Source of the DNA: Dryas octopetala
Lineage: Eukaryota; Streptophyta; Magnoliopsida; Rosales; Rosaceae
Assembly (NCBI GenBank): GCA_963921425.1
Contig: OY992832.1
Coordinates: forward strand, 28,857,489-28,921,488
Direction of reading: 5' to 3'
Length of the DNA stretch: 64,000 nucleotides
The notes under the pieces: generated by a model
Databases searched by the model: none
What the model was told of the DNA's origin: nothing
Seen by the model: only the letters and a program-made list of their open reading frames with translations
In this document: positions 1 through 12,290 of the stretch, piece by piece
Layout of the letters: every line of letters begins with the position of its first letter
How positions within the stretch are numbered: the first letter of the stretch is position 1
Made by a program: the position numbers and the translations under genes

Positions 1-420
1 AATTAGTTGGATCCCAAATTTGTATAATTTAATGCATTTAAATGTCATAAAAACAACATTGGAAATATTGCTCAAAAAATTCAAATGTAAATAAGAAAGT
101 GATAGCATTTTAAAAGTGGTCACCCCAATTTATTGCATTAAACTATGTTAAGAGATTTTATAATTTAATTATTCAGAACTTCAAACTAAATTGAAAAAAA
201 AATTGATGATTAATATGTTTAATTATTTTAAAAATTAAATTATGTATAGCTCAGTCTGATTATGCATTAAACACAAAGCAGTGTTCTTTAAATTATTCTG
301 CTTCATAATCGGACACAACACCAAACATAGAATAACATTTAGTTCAGCTTACTTCAATCCAACACAGTCCAACATAATCCATAAGAATAGTCCAGTCCAA
401 CACAGTCCAATGTAACAAAC
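1..420. other. AT-rich intergenic sequence, no gene seen
   Basis: No convincing coding sequence. A short motif, AGTCCAACACAGTCCAA, recurs near 365-410. It is followed by AACAAACGGAGCC, a phrase often found at the ends of small plant DNA transposons. Only one such end is visible, so no element is called. Confidence 0.4.
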
Positions 421-1600
421 GGAGCCTTAGTACTTGAAGTCTAAATTGTTCTTGATTACAAGATTGATAATTGGACAAAATCAATTCAGTAAGACCAGCA
501 TGATCTATCTCTACTTAATGTTTAAGATAATCGATTTCATATTATCGCTGTAGAGACACTAGAAGAAGGTAATGGGTGCTAGTAAATGGTTCATTGAACA
601 TGACCGACTGAACGAGTTCCTGTCATGGAGTATTGCTCACCCGTCAACAGGAATTCGTTAAGTCTTGATAATACAATTGGTCCTTAGACTTGACACGCCA
701 CAGTTGTCCTGTACTCTCGGTCGCTATGCTTTAACTGTATTATAAGACTGAGCTCCTAGAGTTTTGTTAAAGGTACAAATTGGGTATAGTCACTGACGTA
801 TAGGGACATGTGTGTGTTCAACATAAGATCTATCACTCCTGGTGATATAAGAGATATTTCAAGAGCCAACAGATGTTTAGATTCAGGAATCTCTGGCCAA
901 AGTACTAGATCTACTTCCTTGACCAAATGGAATCTATACATAAATGTTGCAGCTTAAGGATTGTGGTAAGGTTGACATAATTCCATACCCGACCATAATC
1001 TAGGAACATAGGATGATAGAGAGACTGTATTGTGTTGCAATCAAGACATAATAGGTTCTTTTCCCTTTCGGTTAATTTGGGTAGCCACGACACGTTGCTA
1101 GTGTCAATCATGGCTTGTGGAGACTTGAGGGTAAAACGGTAATTTTACCCAAATTAGGTTGCTTTAGGAATGTATCTTAAAACCACTACCGAATTCAATT
1201 AGAATCTAAGAGGTCACACACCAATAGGTGTGAGATGATAGTAGAAATGAGCCTGAACATAATTAATTAAATGGGTTAATTAATTTGAGCCGAAGACTAA
1301 TAGAAAAGAAATAAAAGGGATGGGCTTTTGGGCTTATTAATTAATTAAATAGTTAATTAATTAATGGTTAATTACCTAGTCAAATAAACCAACAAACTTG
1401 GTCCATAAGACAAGGTGGTCGGCCCCCTTATAGTGGAATATTAGTTTCCAATCAAGTCTATATATAAGGGGTCCAAGTCAAGGTATATGACTAGACGAGT
1501 TTTGAGAAATCACTTTACTATATATATATTGACAAGTACATATTTAGATGTTAATTCATGGCAGAAAATGGCCACATTCTTCTTTTGTTGAAACCTCTAT
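421..1600. repeat. Old LTR-like dispersed repeat
   Basis: A non-coding stretch whose composition resembles an old plant LTR: a central block with scattered palindromic words (gagttcctgtc / gacaggaattc near 615-655), a run of TTAATTAA words at 1265-1370, and a TATATATAAGG box near 1459 that could be a TATA element. No paired repeat or target duplication was found, so the class is inferred and the borders are approximate. It appears old and broken. Confidence 0.35.
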
Positions 1601-2480
1601 TTCAAGGATAAACAGAACCATATATCAAAGATTTATAACATCAGCTACAACTCAACCTTCATAGAAGCAATCAATCTTAACATTCATACACCCATTTGAC
1701 TAGACAACTTCAACATATGAAATGCATGTAGAATCAACTATGGTAAACCAGCCCAAGTTTAGTTTGTATATGATATTAGGTGCATCAAATGTTTAAAACA
1801 TACATAACCAATTATGATAGTTTTAACAAGATCATGTCTCGATAATATTATTATTATTTCACAATTAACTTACTCATCATCTTCCTATCAAAACTTTACC
1901 TAACAGTTCATAAACAAAAATAAAACAAAATTGAAAATACCCAGCAGCTCTCCCCATGATATGGTGTCGTTGCAACCAACGCTGGCTCGGAGCATACAGC
2001 TCTCCCCAATGTTGTTTTTCTCATAACCTCAAATCATTATTCTAGTTATAAGAAACATGATATATAATATTAAAACCAAACCATATAAAATATCAAATCC
2101 CAGACTTGAAGTGGCAAAGCATACAAAGGAATGTTTGAGCAATAGAAGATAAATCTTACCATATAGAAGATCGAGTACAAAGATAGGACTAAGAAAATAA
2201 TAATACCCAAAACTAACATAAAATCTTCAATTCTGCAAATGCTTAGCCCAAACAGAATTTTAAATTCTAAACCCTACACAAATCATATCCCCAAAACTAA
2301 AACCTAAAACTCAAAATAGAAATTAAAAAACTCAAGATAGGATTTCCTTACCTCAAACATGCATAATCAACAACCTGAAACATAAAAACTAAAATTAACA
2401 CAAAAAACTACACAGAAAACTAAAATAAAAACTATCAGTAAATAAAAAAACTGAGAAATAAAATTATCACCAAAATGGTG
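1601..2480. other. AT-rich sequence, no gene seen
   Basis: Long A/T-rich stretch with no extended reading frame and no clear inverted or direct repeats. It may be the interior of the CACTA element whose right end lies at 3520, but nothing here proves that. Confidence 0.4.
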
Positions 2481-3136
2481 GTGGCTCCGATGGTAAGGCA
2501 GTGGGTCGCTCAATTGCTGGAGAAAAATGAAATGAAAATCCAAACTTTTATGTAAAACCCCAAAGACCTTGGTGAATGGCGGATCAGAGTGAGTAGATCT
2601 GGGAGATTGAAGAGTGGGCTGGGAGGTTCAGCACACCGAGGAGAGAAGGTTGGTGGTGGCACGAGACCTTGTTGCTGCCAGAAACGATGGATTGTTGGAA
2701 ATGGGTTTGACACATTTAGGGTTCGAATCGGGTCCTTGGCTGGGTGGTTGAGGAGAAGAAGACCAGAGGGAGAAGGGGGAGGAGGAGGCAAGCATCCTGG
2801 TGCCTGTCCCGTTGCCCACCGCTGCGGGACGGTGGCAGATTGAAGAAAGAAAGAAGAGAGAACTCGGGAAGGGAGAGAGAGAGAAAGATTGGGGGTTGCG
2901 GGAGGGAAAGTCAGAATGGGACAGTGAGAGAGTGATATATTTTTTAAAGTGTGACTGAGATGGAGAGAAGATCGAAGACAGAGAGAAAGAGAGAACCCAG
3001 GAGATTGAGATGACTAATCGTACCTTTTGGCTGCAACCCAGGACGATGAGCAAGGCAGAGAGAAAGAATTTGAGGGCCGACGCTGACGCCAAGGTCAACC
3101 ACATGACGACGACAACAACTGTGAGAACAAAGGGTG

Positions 3137-3174
<38 letters not shown>

Positions 3175-3260
3175 CTCGGGGTAAGAGGAACTGCTGAGAT
3201 TGTTTATGTGTTTGTGTTTGAGAGGGAAGTATTGGGTCTAAGTTTAAGTCAAAGCCTTTA
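2481..3260. other. G- and GA-rich block with a GT/GA microsatellite
   Basis: The base composition changes abruptly to purine-rich, with many GAGA and GGAGGA words and a microsatellite of (GT)n followed by (GA)n at about 3131-3172. Reading frames on both strands here are low-complexity and overlap each other, as expected from composition. A comparable GA-rich block sits just inside the right end of the second CACTA element (58.1-59.0 kb). This suggests the block is CACTA interior or leader sequence. Confidence 0.45.
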
Positions 3261-3264
3261 ACTT

Positions 3265-3520
3265 CTCCTAAAAATTTGTATATTGGTTTTTAGTTGAAAT
3301 AATTAATATCAGTTCATGGTTTAGATATCGATTTTATAGAATTTTAATTTTTACCCAAAACTTTAGATATCGAATTTGGAAACCTAGTGATATACAAATG
3401 TGTTTCCACATCAATTTTAAAAAACTAAAAATCTAACTGATATAAAAAAACTTTTACAATATCAATTTTTTAAAAACCGATATCTTTCTAGTGATATCTA
3501 TTAAGGTTTTTCTTGTAGTG
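3265..3520. mobile_element. Right end of a CACTA (En/Spm) transposon
   Basis: The end reads ...AAAAACC complement ...TTGTAGTG, so the inverted terminal repeat is CACTACAAGAAAAACC, typical of CACTA elements. The preceding 250 bp carry repeated GATATC-type words (GATATCGA, CGATATC, GTGATATCTA), as expected for subterminal transposase-binding repeats. The same words flank the ends of the CACTA element at 37394-59321, so the two belong to related families. The matching left end was not found and probably lies outside the window. Confidence 0.6.
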
Positions 3521-4261
3521 GTTTTGTATTGGAATTAGGATTTTGGATCAATCACGTGAACTAGTGATGATGGTGTTGTAAGGACAACTTAGGAATTTCT
3601 TGAATGAACATGTGGGATCAGGCTAAGCTCTTGAAATCAAGTAGGGGGATCTGGGGAACCTCTTACTGCAAATTTGATTCTATTGAATCTTTGTTGAAAA
3701 TGCGATATGTGTGCTAATACGTGATTTATATGAATTATATGAATTACTTGAATATGATATGAATTAATTAATTAATATATAATTACGTGTATTTATTTGA
3801 ATGTGAAATTTATTTGTACGTGAAGCATGATTCATTGAGAAATGGAGTTTACGGTGGTGAGAAGGGATTAAGTGTGAAATTTAAATTCCTAAGTGCGTGG
3901 GGAGAGACGCCCCTTCAGTTGCGACTGATAAAAGTATCTTTTTCCCAACGCGCATTGGGACCTTCAGTTGCAATCGAAGTTATGATATCTTGCACTTTAA
4001 TTGCAGATTAAAGTGAAGATGTGCATTGCAATTTATATTTCAATATGCATCGAATGTTAATTTGTATAATAGGACACTTGGGGCCACATTGGTAAAATGC
4101 ATGGTATGGGACGTGCAGACCTATTTGTTTTATTATATGAATTAACTCTTTATCCATATTATGAGGTTTCAATCGAGGAAGTGCAGCATAACATTCATGC
4201 ATTAATAAGATTATTATATTATGTATTATCTGCTCCATGCTGTATGTTTCAATGAGCGTGA
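3521..4261. other. Intergenic sequence beside the broken PMD locus
   Basis: No independent gene is supported. A minus-strand frame here continues from the PMD-like locus but loses recognisable similarity before about 4260. The phrase GCGTGACACTTTGGG occurs twice in tandem near 4256-4290. Confidence 0.35.
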
Positions 4262-4711
4262 CACTTTGGGGCGTGACACTTTGGGTGCAAAAGATGAATT
4301 TGCATAACCAATAGCACAGGAATTGAGCGTGCTCTTCCATAGTCACTTCACCTTCAGTTTTGGCGAAGGTATTCAGCCAAGACTCATAGTTCAAAGTCTT
4401 GTGGTGGGCGTACTCCAGTGCCACGTCATAGTGGTAGTCATTAACCCAGAGTCAATAATGTTGTCGTGCGCCTGGAGGCCAAAGATTACGGCCATGTCTG
4501 GAATAGTGGGTGTCATCTATCCGAATTTCAGATTAAGGGTGTTGGTTGCCGAGGACCATAAGCATAGTGTCGTCGAGAGCAAGGTGCGATCCACGGGAAC
4601 TTCTTCCAGAAACATCAAGATTAAGTCTTTAATCCCCAACTTCATCCACAAATCGCCATTAGCGTCATCCATTCGCAGAATCCATTTTTTCCAGTCAGTC
4701 TTGACTGTGGG

Positions 4712-7287
4712 TGACAGGACCGCCCCCGGATTTCCACCCTGAAAAACCCGGAAGGATCCTGCGGGATCCAAATTCAAGGAAAATCCTACCAAAAATTCGG
4801 CAGAACCTCCCCTGAAAATAGACTAACCCAGAAATTTCAAACCTGTAAAAGAACACTTCTAAACAGCAAAGCACCTCTACCACAACCAAAATAGGGTCTC
4901 AGACCCAGCAATCTCACAGAAATCCAACTTAAAATTTTAGAATGGTTATCAGAGCACCTATTCTATTACAAGGAAATTTTTACAAGAATAAAATGTCGCC
5001 TACAGGGTCCGACTAGGGAGATGGACGCGAATGCCTCGACGTTATTGGCTCGACCTCCACCAAAGCTATTACCTGGGGGACAATTTAAGACAAAACAAAA
5101 CAAACTGTGAGACAAACTCAGTGAGTGGACAGTTTAATGAAAACGAAAATAAAAATAAAAATAAACTTCTTGTTTCAGAAAATCTTTCAAAACCACATTT
5201 AGCACTAAGACCTCACGTTACTCTCTGAAATCCCCCAGTTTTAAAACGCTTTCAAAAACTCGCTCTAAATTAGTTTTTTATAACCAAATAGAAAATAAAC
5301 TATTTATCAAATAGAATTCAAATATTTAAAGTTCTGAATAGTTTTATAATTTTAAAATAAATTATCACCATAAAACCGTATAATACATATACAACACACC
5401 AAGCCAGTTACCCGGAGAATCTATCATACATGCGCAGAGCCGAGAATCTGTCATACGTATGCAGAGCCTAAAAGTCTGTCGTACGTGCACGCAGAGCCAA
5501 CCCCCAAAGGGTCAAGCATCACGACACACGGCCCAAAGCCTATGTGTGTGCCGCAATGGGTCCCAAAGACCTATCTAAATCTGATAACCTGGAAGGGTAC
5601 TGAAGTGGGTGGTTTGAAAATCAATAACTCATAAACACATAAGCCAAATCTCAAATCCTTTCATCTTTCTTCCAAAACTCTTCTTAACAAAACCAAACTC
5701 ATCAAAATCATTTCCTTAAATTGTAATATCCCATAACAAATATAAATAAACATTGAGACGAAGAATACGAAATATAAACGATCTTTCCATAACCAACTTG
5801 AAATTAAATACGCCATTCCAAACATAGTACGCACTTTTAATATAAATTCATATATGAAAGCACGCTAAAATATTTCTTGATCGTGAAATTTATGAAATCC
5901 AAGATAAGTGTATTTAGTTAATATAAATGATTATTTGATAGACATTTAAAATTTAAAGCTCAAAATGAATTCAAGTTAAGCCAAAGAAATTAAAACCACA
6001 TAAAAACATAAATTATTAAAATTCAAGGTCCACTCACAGTGAGAAAATCTAACTCCGATCCTCCGCCGGATCGTCGCGAACCCCAGTCGTCTCACCTAAA
6101 GAATAAACCATAATTTCAATTAGTCTTGACTCGATAATAATTAAAGTGTGTACAAGAAATATTGAACCTAATTGTCACGCCCATTTATCAATTAACCCGA
6201 GGATTTATTTACTTAATGCATAATAACCCCGTAAGCACTACTTCCTTCTTCGAATCTCCTTGGCTCAACCCAACATCGCCCCAACGTCCCAAAACCAGTC
6301 CCAACTTAAAAGAGACTCTTCCGATGTTCACTTTGATCAAAAGGCTCTCCCTAGAACGAAATTAGTATTAAAAAGTCTCAAATTAATTCTACAATAACTC
6401 CGTCTTTCCAACTATAAATGACATAGCCAAAACCAATTATAAACCTCAAATATAAATCTACGTAGCCTACCTCTATCGACCACACCGTCTGGGGGTAAAT
6501 TCGTTATCTAAAAAGTGTCCAATTTCGAACCAGATTGAAATTTCCGTCAACCCAAGGGGCATCCACCTATCCAAAAACATTCCAACTCAGTAGGGGTTTG
6601 TTTTTCACATTATCTAAAAGAAGTGGAGGTTGGGTGGTTGAAACCACCACTGAAACTGCTCAAGGTGGCGGCACAAAACTAAAATTCACCATTTCTCCAA
6701 CATTTCTCTAACTTTTCAGTTCTAACCGCAAAATTGGAGTTCCTAGAGATAAACTTATCCAATAAACATCGAGAACACCCTCTAATCCAAAAACCCAAGA
6801 AATCCCGAAATGGCCCTAAAATCCAATAATTTGAAGTTTCAATTTTTAAGATTTTCTAGGCTAGCAAACCAGAGGAAATGAAACCCAAAGAAAGAGGAAG
6901 AAAACCCACCTACAAAGGAGGTGATTGGCGTCGGAATTTGGTCGGAGGATGGAGGAGAAACCGGCGGTCAAAACTGTCTTTTCCGAGCTGATTCGCGCGC
7001 AGAGGTGGCTGGGCTGGCTGGAGGAGCACTGGGGGAGGTCGCCGGCCTGAAGGAAGGTCACCGGAGAGTGGCGACTGCGAGGGGAGGCCAGCGTTGGTGG
7101 CCGGTGCTGCGCACAGAGGGAGAGAGCAGAGAAAACACGGGGAGAGAGAGTGTAGGCTCAGGGGAGGTGGTCGGCGCTGGAAGGCGTGTTCTCCAGAGTC
7201 AGGGATTGGCAATGGGTGGCCGGTGATGGTGGCTGGTGGTGGCTGGTTGATGCACGCAGGGGAGGGAGCGGGTGAAGGAAGAAGATG

Positions 7288-7340
<53 letters not shown>

Positions 7341-7662
7341 AGGAGAGAGAGAGAGAGAGAGAATGAGGAGAGAGAGAGAGAGATGGCTGATTTAAATGGT
7401 GGTATTTGGGCTTTGAAATTACCCAATTGCCCCTTTCTAGAAAATTCTCCACCTTTCCTACTAAAATTCTCAAATTGAACACCGTTTTTGTCTATGCGTT
7501 TGGAAACTCGAGTTCTAAATAATCCGTCTCGAACTTAAAGGTTACAAACTTGAATTAAAACACCCCTCTAAATGCTAGAATTCCCTTCCAAAAATTTTAA
7601 TAATGCCCGCCCAAAAGATAAATTTTTATTAAAGAAATGAGACTTGGGTTCGGGTCGTTACA
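4712..7662 (-). mobile_element. Solo LTR of a Gypsy-type element, target duplication GTGGG
   Basis: The segment starts TGACAGGACCG and ends GGGTCGTTACA. It is flanked by perfect 5-bp duplications GTGGG (4707-4711 and 7663-7667). In its sense (minus) direction it opens TGTAACGACCCGAACCC, a common plant Gypsy LTR start. There is no second LTR, primer-binding site or pol sequence, so it is a solo LTR of about 2.95 kb, left by LTR-LTR recombination. It sits in the PMD-like locus. The same family is present at 60600-63938 and, as fragments, at 9590-10206 and 27740-28335. Confidence 0.85.
7261..7400 (-). promoter_or_regulatory. LTR core promoter: TATA-like box and CT-rich leader with (GA)n microsatellite
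   Basis: On the minus strand a TATA-like ATTTAAAT word (near 7390-7397) is followed by a long CT-rich tract, seen on the plus strand as (GA)n interrupted by GAATGAG at 7291-7382. The same order, TATA-like box then CT-rich leader, occurs in the solo LTR at 10752-14098 and in the LTRs at 48253 and 52647. It is probably the transcription start region of these LTRs. Confidence 0.45.
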
Positions 7663-8189
7663 GTGGGCTATTGAGTTTGTGGCCGAGAAGTGTTCCAACC
7701 AGACCAATCAGCGAATTTGAAAAAGTAGGAATCATCCGGCCAATGCTTTGCAAGAACATCTTTCACACTTTCTGGAAGATTCGTAGCGAAGATTGGGCCG
7801 AGGCAACGCGTTTCACCCTTTTTGCCGTTATTTTCACTATTATAACGTTTAGTCATAACGTTATGGGTTTCATTCTTTGAGAGAGCATCCACGGCTTGAG
7901 TAAGGGCTTCCTCGAATTTGGCAGAACAAGCAACAATGGTTTTTTGTAGGTTTTTAGGCATGTTCTCCATTATCATTACAGAGCCTATCATCAGTGGGAC
8001 AGGTGCAGGCTGCGGGGTGACGTTCCCAGTAAATTCATGGGCATTAAAGGGGTTGTCAGCAATGGTGGCTTCCATAACTCCCCGATTTTTTGGCATGGGG
8101 ATAGGTATTCCAGCCCCAACAGCGACGATGACATCAGAACCAGCAGCGGCAAATGCAGAGGAAGAAGCGGATGCAGAAGAAGAAGCCAT

Positions 8190-8700
8190 TAAGGAATAAA
8201 GAGGTAGAGAGTTTTGGGATTTCCGAAAATTTTGAAGAACACAGAAGAGAACTTAGAAGGAATATAGAGAGTTTTGGGATTTCTAGAGAGTTTGGAAAGC
8301 GTAAAGAGAGAGATGAAGTTTTTCAGTTTTTATATGTGCTGGAGAATAGGAAGAGATGCGCATAGGGTTTGGTGGGAGTTTTCAATTTTGATTAATCAAA
8401 GGAAAGTAATGATAAATTACAGAAATCGAGGCAGTTTTGGACGCTAAAGTGAGTTTGATGATTGAGATTGACCTCGGGTCTTACGAAACGTGCGCCGTCA
8501 AGTCACTTATGTGATGGGGGTGGTTGAGAGCATTTAATGCTAGGATTTTATAGTTATTAGAGATCTTATCCCAAACTAAATTCTCGGCGTGAAAGTTGAA
8601 AGAACCAAAAGGAAGATTTACAAGTATTAGTTAAATAATAGCGTCATGCCGCGACGTATGAAGGATATATGTGCATAAATACATTTCCTTAACCAACTTG
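8190..8700. other. Upstream side of the PMD-like locus, no gene seen
   Basis: Purine-rich and non-coding. A short direct repeat, GAGAGTTTTGGGATTTC, occurs at about 8209 and 8269. A G-rich word, ATGGGGGTGG, at 8514-8523 could be a polypurine tract, but no LTR pair supports it. Confidence 0.35.
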
Positions 8701-9585
8701 GCGATATGTTGCCGAAGCTCATGGAAATGGGGGGGGCATATATTTACATCCTATTTTGGTTTTAGGCCGAGGTCACGGCCAAGTCCATAGCGTTAATAAT
8801 CAAGCTCATTTATGGTTGAAGGTGAAGCCCACAGCGTGTTACAGAATTAAAGCCCAAACTGCCAAACTTACATTTGAAGGAAGTTTTCTTTTTCGGCTGA
8901 GAATCATTGGCGATGTAGGAGTGCTAAATCAAGATAAAGCAAAATTTCAGTAATTTGGACGCAAAGAAAGGGAAGAATCAAGAAGGAAATAGAAGTCCAA
9001 AGTCAAGTTGGAGAAGGTTTCTTAACCCTAGGAGCGGTCACTATATAAAGCAAGGCATTAGAAAGAAAAACTTTCTCAACACATCTCACAAATATCATGC
9101 ACAAGCTTTTCAATACTTCAAATTCCCAAATTCTCACAGATTTTAGTGTTCTTTAGTTCCTTTGTTTATTCAAGACCTAGTTCTTTGTTTTTTGGCTCTG
9201 CTAAGATCATTTCTTAGTATCGATTTCGTTATTATTACTTTTCCTTCGTTGTTTATTTTTCTATGAAATTTATCATAAGAACCCGCATTGTTACTCAATT
9301 TAGAGATAATCAAATAATTCACACATTTTTTATTAAAGTACATTATTTTGCGATTCATTCTGTTACTCAGGATACGATCTTGCGCACTTACGAATTCGAG
9401 CATAGAATCATTGAAACTAGTGATATTTATAAGTCCTTGAGGATCAAGGCATCAAAGAACCAAGGCGAGTTTTTTGTTCCTTTCTCGCATAACAATTATT
9501 TGGTTAGAAGATTAGTTCACGGCACAATACATTGATTCAATTATAAATTCTGTCTACGGCTTTTCGGCCGGTTGACAGTGGCACG
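8701..9585 (+). repeat. Possible old Gypsy LTR with TATA box and primer-site-like end
   Basis: A G-run (ATGGGGGGGGCAT, near 8727-8739) is followed by non-coding sequence, a strong TATA box ACTATATAAAGC at 9040-9051, and, about 500 bp on, TTGACAGTGGCACGCTCAC at 9574-9592, which resembles plant Gypsy U5/primer-site sequence. No partner LTR was found in the window. The reading is tentative, the copy looks old, and it abuts another LTR fragment. Confidence 0.35.
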
Positions 9586-9589
9586 CTCA

Positions 9590-10206
9590 CTAATTTATTT
9601 AAAGGACTTCAATGTTCTTATTCAAGGATTTCGACAATCTTTGCTATAATATTTTAGGGTAACAATAACATTCTTAAAAAGGTTTGCGAAATGGTTTTAA
9701 AACTAGGGGATTTCAAAAATCAAGTTTGTTTTAGAAAGAATGGTTGATTTGTCTTGAAAAATGAAATTTTGAAAGGTTCTATGCAATTAAATCTTTTTAT
9801 GTCCACTCACTAAGTTTATCTCACATTTTCTCTGTCTTGTTTTAATTTCCCTCCAGCTAGTAGCGATGGTGGAGGTCGAGGCATACCTTCCATTTTCATT
9901 CCTCGGACATCGTAGGCTATATGTCCACCTTGTTTATTTCTTTAGTTTTCAGTTTAACACTTAATGTATTAGTGGCTCTGATAACTGAACTTAGAATCTC
10001 TGACTAAGTTGTGTTTGATGGGTCTGAGACCCTTTTGGTTGTGGTAGAGGTGGCTGTTGATTTGTAGAAGTGTTTTGTTCAAGTTTTTAAAAGTTGGGTT
10101 ATTCTAATTTCAGAGGAAGTTCTATCGAATTTTTTATAGGAATTTCTTTGGTTTTGGATTCCATAAGATCACTCCGGGTTTTAGGGTGGAATCTAGGGAC
10201 GGTCCT
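9590..10206 (+). mobile_element. Fragment of the TGACAGGACCG Gypsy-type LTR family
   Basis: The plus strand ends GGACGGTCCTGTCA, the complement of the first bases of the solo LTRs at 4712 and 60600. Several landmark words of that family occur in the matching reversed order: GTCCACTCACT, GGTGGAGGTCGAGGCAT, GGGTCTGAGACCC and ACTCCGGGTTTTAGGGTGGAAT. Only this end of the LTR is present. It appears old. Confidence 0.7.
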
Positions 10207-10352
10207 GTCACTTTGGGTCCATCAAAAGTCAGTAATCATCTCTTTTACCCATTTTAAAGTCAGTTTTATATATATTGCAAATATATATTAAAGAAGTTAT
10301 ATAACATATATAAATATATAAATAAATATATATATATATATATACACACAGA

Positions 10353-10726
10353 AATGATCACTCGCTCACCATAGAATGAGGAATTCCCCGCTCACCTAAC
10401 CACCCAGCAATGAATTTCAATGATCGGAACAATCCATATTTTAGAGTATCATTCAAAAATCACCCTTGCAAAAAATTAGCTAAATCGGAAATTGTTTAGC
10501 TAGTATCTTACTGTCAATATCATTTCAACCTTATCTGACGAATTGTATTTGTCTGCAAAGTTTGGAGGACCAAACAATTATCGATTTGGCTGATTTTTTA
10601 CAAGGACGACCCTTAAGGATAGACCTAAAAAGTGGCCTGTCCCGATCATTGAATTCCCCGCTTTGTGGTGAGCGGGTGGTTAGTTGAGCGGGGAATTCTC
10701 CGCTCTATGGTAAGCGGGTGATCATT
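10353..10726. mobile_element. MITE with inverted repeats of about 75-90 bp
   Basis: Left arm words AATGATCACTCGCTCACC, GAATTCCCCGCTCAC and CTAACCACCC reappear inverted at the right end (GGTGAGCGGGTGGTTAG, GAGCGGGGAATTC, GCGGGTGATCATT). The element is about 374 bp and sits in a (TA)n tract, so a TA target duplication is likely but cannot be fixed. No coding capacity. The superfamily is not certain; Tc1/mariner or PIF-like is plausible from the TA context. The adjacent solo LTR begins only 26 bp further on. Confidence 0.7.
10450..10619. repeat. Hairpin module shared with the hAT element at 15-16 kb (copy 1)
   Basis: The module opens CCTTGCAAAAAATTAGCT and closes with the near-inverse word GGCTGATTTTTTACAAGG, giving imperfect inverted arms of about 35 bp. 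Two further copies lie at 15538-15692 and 15877-16035 inside a different transposon. Confidence 0.6.
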
Positions 10727-11656
10727 ACTATATATATATATATACTATATTTGAAACGCCCCGAACCTCGGGCCCATGAAAATACTGAACATCAAACTGT
10801 TTAATCTATTTTCTCTTATTTTTGAGCCATGCACAACAACATAAGTAAATATAATTCTGTCGAAAACATTTTTAATAAATCTCTCTGGGTCCCACTGCCT
10901 CGTCTTCTTCTCACTGCTTCCTCAGCCTGTTTAACCTGCAAAACACAAATCCTACACCACATCCATGGTATACGAGGTTATACGACAAACCTGGTAAGCA
11001 CACTAGAGATCGTATAAGTGAAGTGACATAGTAATTGTCCTCAATAATTTTCTCAATCCCCAAACTCAAAAAATAATCCACAAAATATCCATAATTACTT
11101 AATTACAAAACATTCCACCACTAATCATCCAAACATCAAGATAACCAAAAACTCCTCAATGCACATCAAATCTCATCAATAATAATAATAAAACATTTTG
11201 GCAAATCAATTGCCTAATCGTTAACTATTAACCTCAAACGTTCACATCCTAATTAATAACCTCACGGCATAATCACTCTCGCTTCCCTTCTCAAGCTTCG
11301 AGCCTAAACCTTACCAAGTTCTAACCAGCCCAAGTCCTAACGAACAAAAGCCATACGACACACGGTACAAACAAACATCTATCCAATTTCACTCACGACG
11401 CTCTTTGAACCCTCCAACTTTAAATCTATTTCTCAAATCTATCTCTTCTTTCTAATCCATTTTTAAGTCATCTCAAAACTATAATTTGAACTCTGAAGAA
11501 TAAATAATATTTTCAAGTTGTAAAACTATTAAAATAACTGAAATAAAAACACAATGCTCTACTGAAACTATCATTTAAAATATTTACTGATGTAATTTCA
11601 TTTCGCAAAATGCTCCACAAACTGATATCTCACGCCACACTAGTACCCGGGGAACT

Positions 11657-12290
11657 GCTGGTCATACACTGCCGAGTCATCTCTAGGCAAGTGCAGAGCA
11701 AATCTATACCTGCTGTGATGCTGGTCATACACTGCCGACTAGGCAAGTGCAGAGCAAATGTTATGCTGGTCATACACCGCTGACTAGGCATGTGCAGAGC
11801 AATTGTTATGCTGGTCATACACCGCCGACTAGGCAAGTGCAGAGCAATTGTTATGCTGGTCATACACCGCCGACTAGGCAAGTGCAGAGCAATTGTTATG
11901 CTGGTCATACACTGCCGACTAGGCAAGTGCAGAGCAATTGTTATGCTGGTCATACACTGCCGACTAGGCAAGTGCAGAGCAATTGTTATGCTGGTCATAC
12001 ACTGCCGACTAGGCAAGTGCAGAGCAATTGTTATGCTGGTCATACACTGCCGACTAGGCAAGTGCAGAGCAATTGTTATGCTGGTCATACACCGCCAACT
12101 AGGCAAGTGCAGAGCGAGTGCTGGTCATACACTGCCGAGTCATCTCTAGGCGAGTGCAGAGCAATTGTATACCTGTGCTGGTCATACACCGCCGAGTCAT
12201 CTCTAGGCGAGTGCAGAGCAATTATGTACCTGTGCTGGTCATACACCGCCGAGTCATTTCTAGGCGAGTGCAGAGCAATTATATACCTGC
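11657..12290. repeat. Tandem array in the solo LTR: 45-bp core units flanked by 57-63-bp units
   Basis: Each unit begins GCTGGTCATACACYGC and contains AGTGCAGAGCAA. Unit starts are at about 11657, 11720, then every 45 bp to 12080, then 12120, 12177 and 12234, thirteen in all. The first and the last three units are longer because they keep GAGTCATCTCTAGGC where core units have GACTAGGC, and they carry an extra TATACCTG tail. Because 45 is a multiple of three, repetitive reading frames open in several frames; these are not genes. Confidence 0.9.

Larger units (their letters stand above)
4262..8189 (-). pseudogene. Broken plant mobile domain (PMD)-like gene split by a solo LTR
   Basis: Read on the minus strand. 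The 5' part (8189 to 7668) begins MASSSASASSSAF and continues as a Ser/Ala-rich then ordinary protein segment ending near a WSGWNTSRP word. After a 2.95-kb solo LTR the locus resumes with TDWKKWILRMDD, MTPTIPDMAVIFGLQ and EHAQFLCYWLCKFIF. These words match the pattern of plant mobile domain proteins (a W..W..R segment, a T-P-T-x-x-D-x-A-x-x-x-G-L segment, and an AFL-x-x-W-L segment). PMD proteins are known both as domesticated host genes (the MAIN family) and as passengers of Mutator and Gypsy elements, so host or transposon origin is open. The locus is broken and not expected to give a full protein. Family assignment rests on motif memory, not a search. Confidence 0.5.

Noticed and set aside
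2510-3261. Frames of 60-158 codons on both strands
   Set aside because: Low-complexity purine-rich sequence; no family motifs, and the overlapping frames contradict each other.
6861-7482. Overlapping Ser/Leu-rich and Arg/Glu-rich frames
   Set aside because: Products of the (GA)n tract and CT-rich leader of the solo LTR; both strands are open for compositional reasons.
11657-12290. CRISPR-like array
   Set aside because: Units are contiguous tandem repeats without unique spacers, in a plant LTR.
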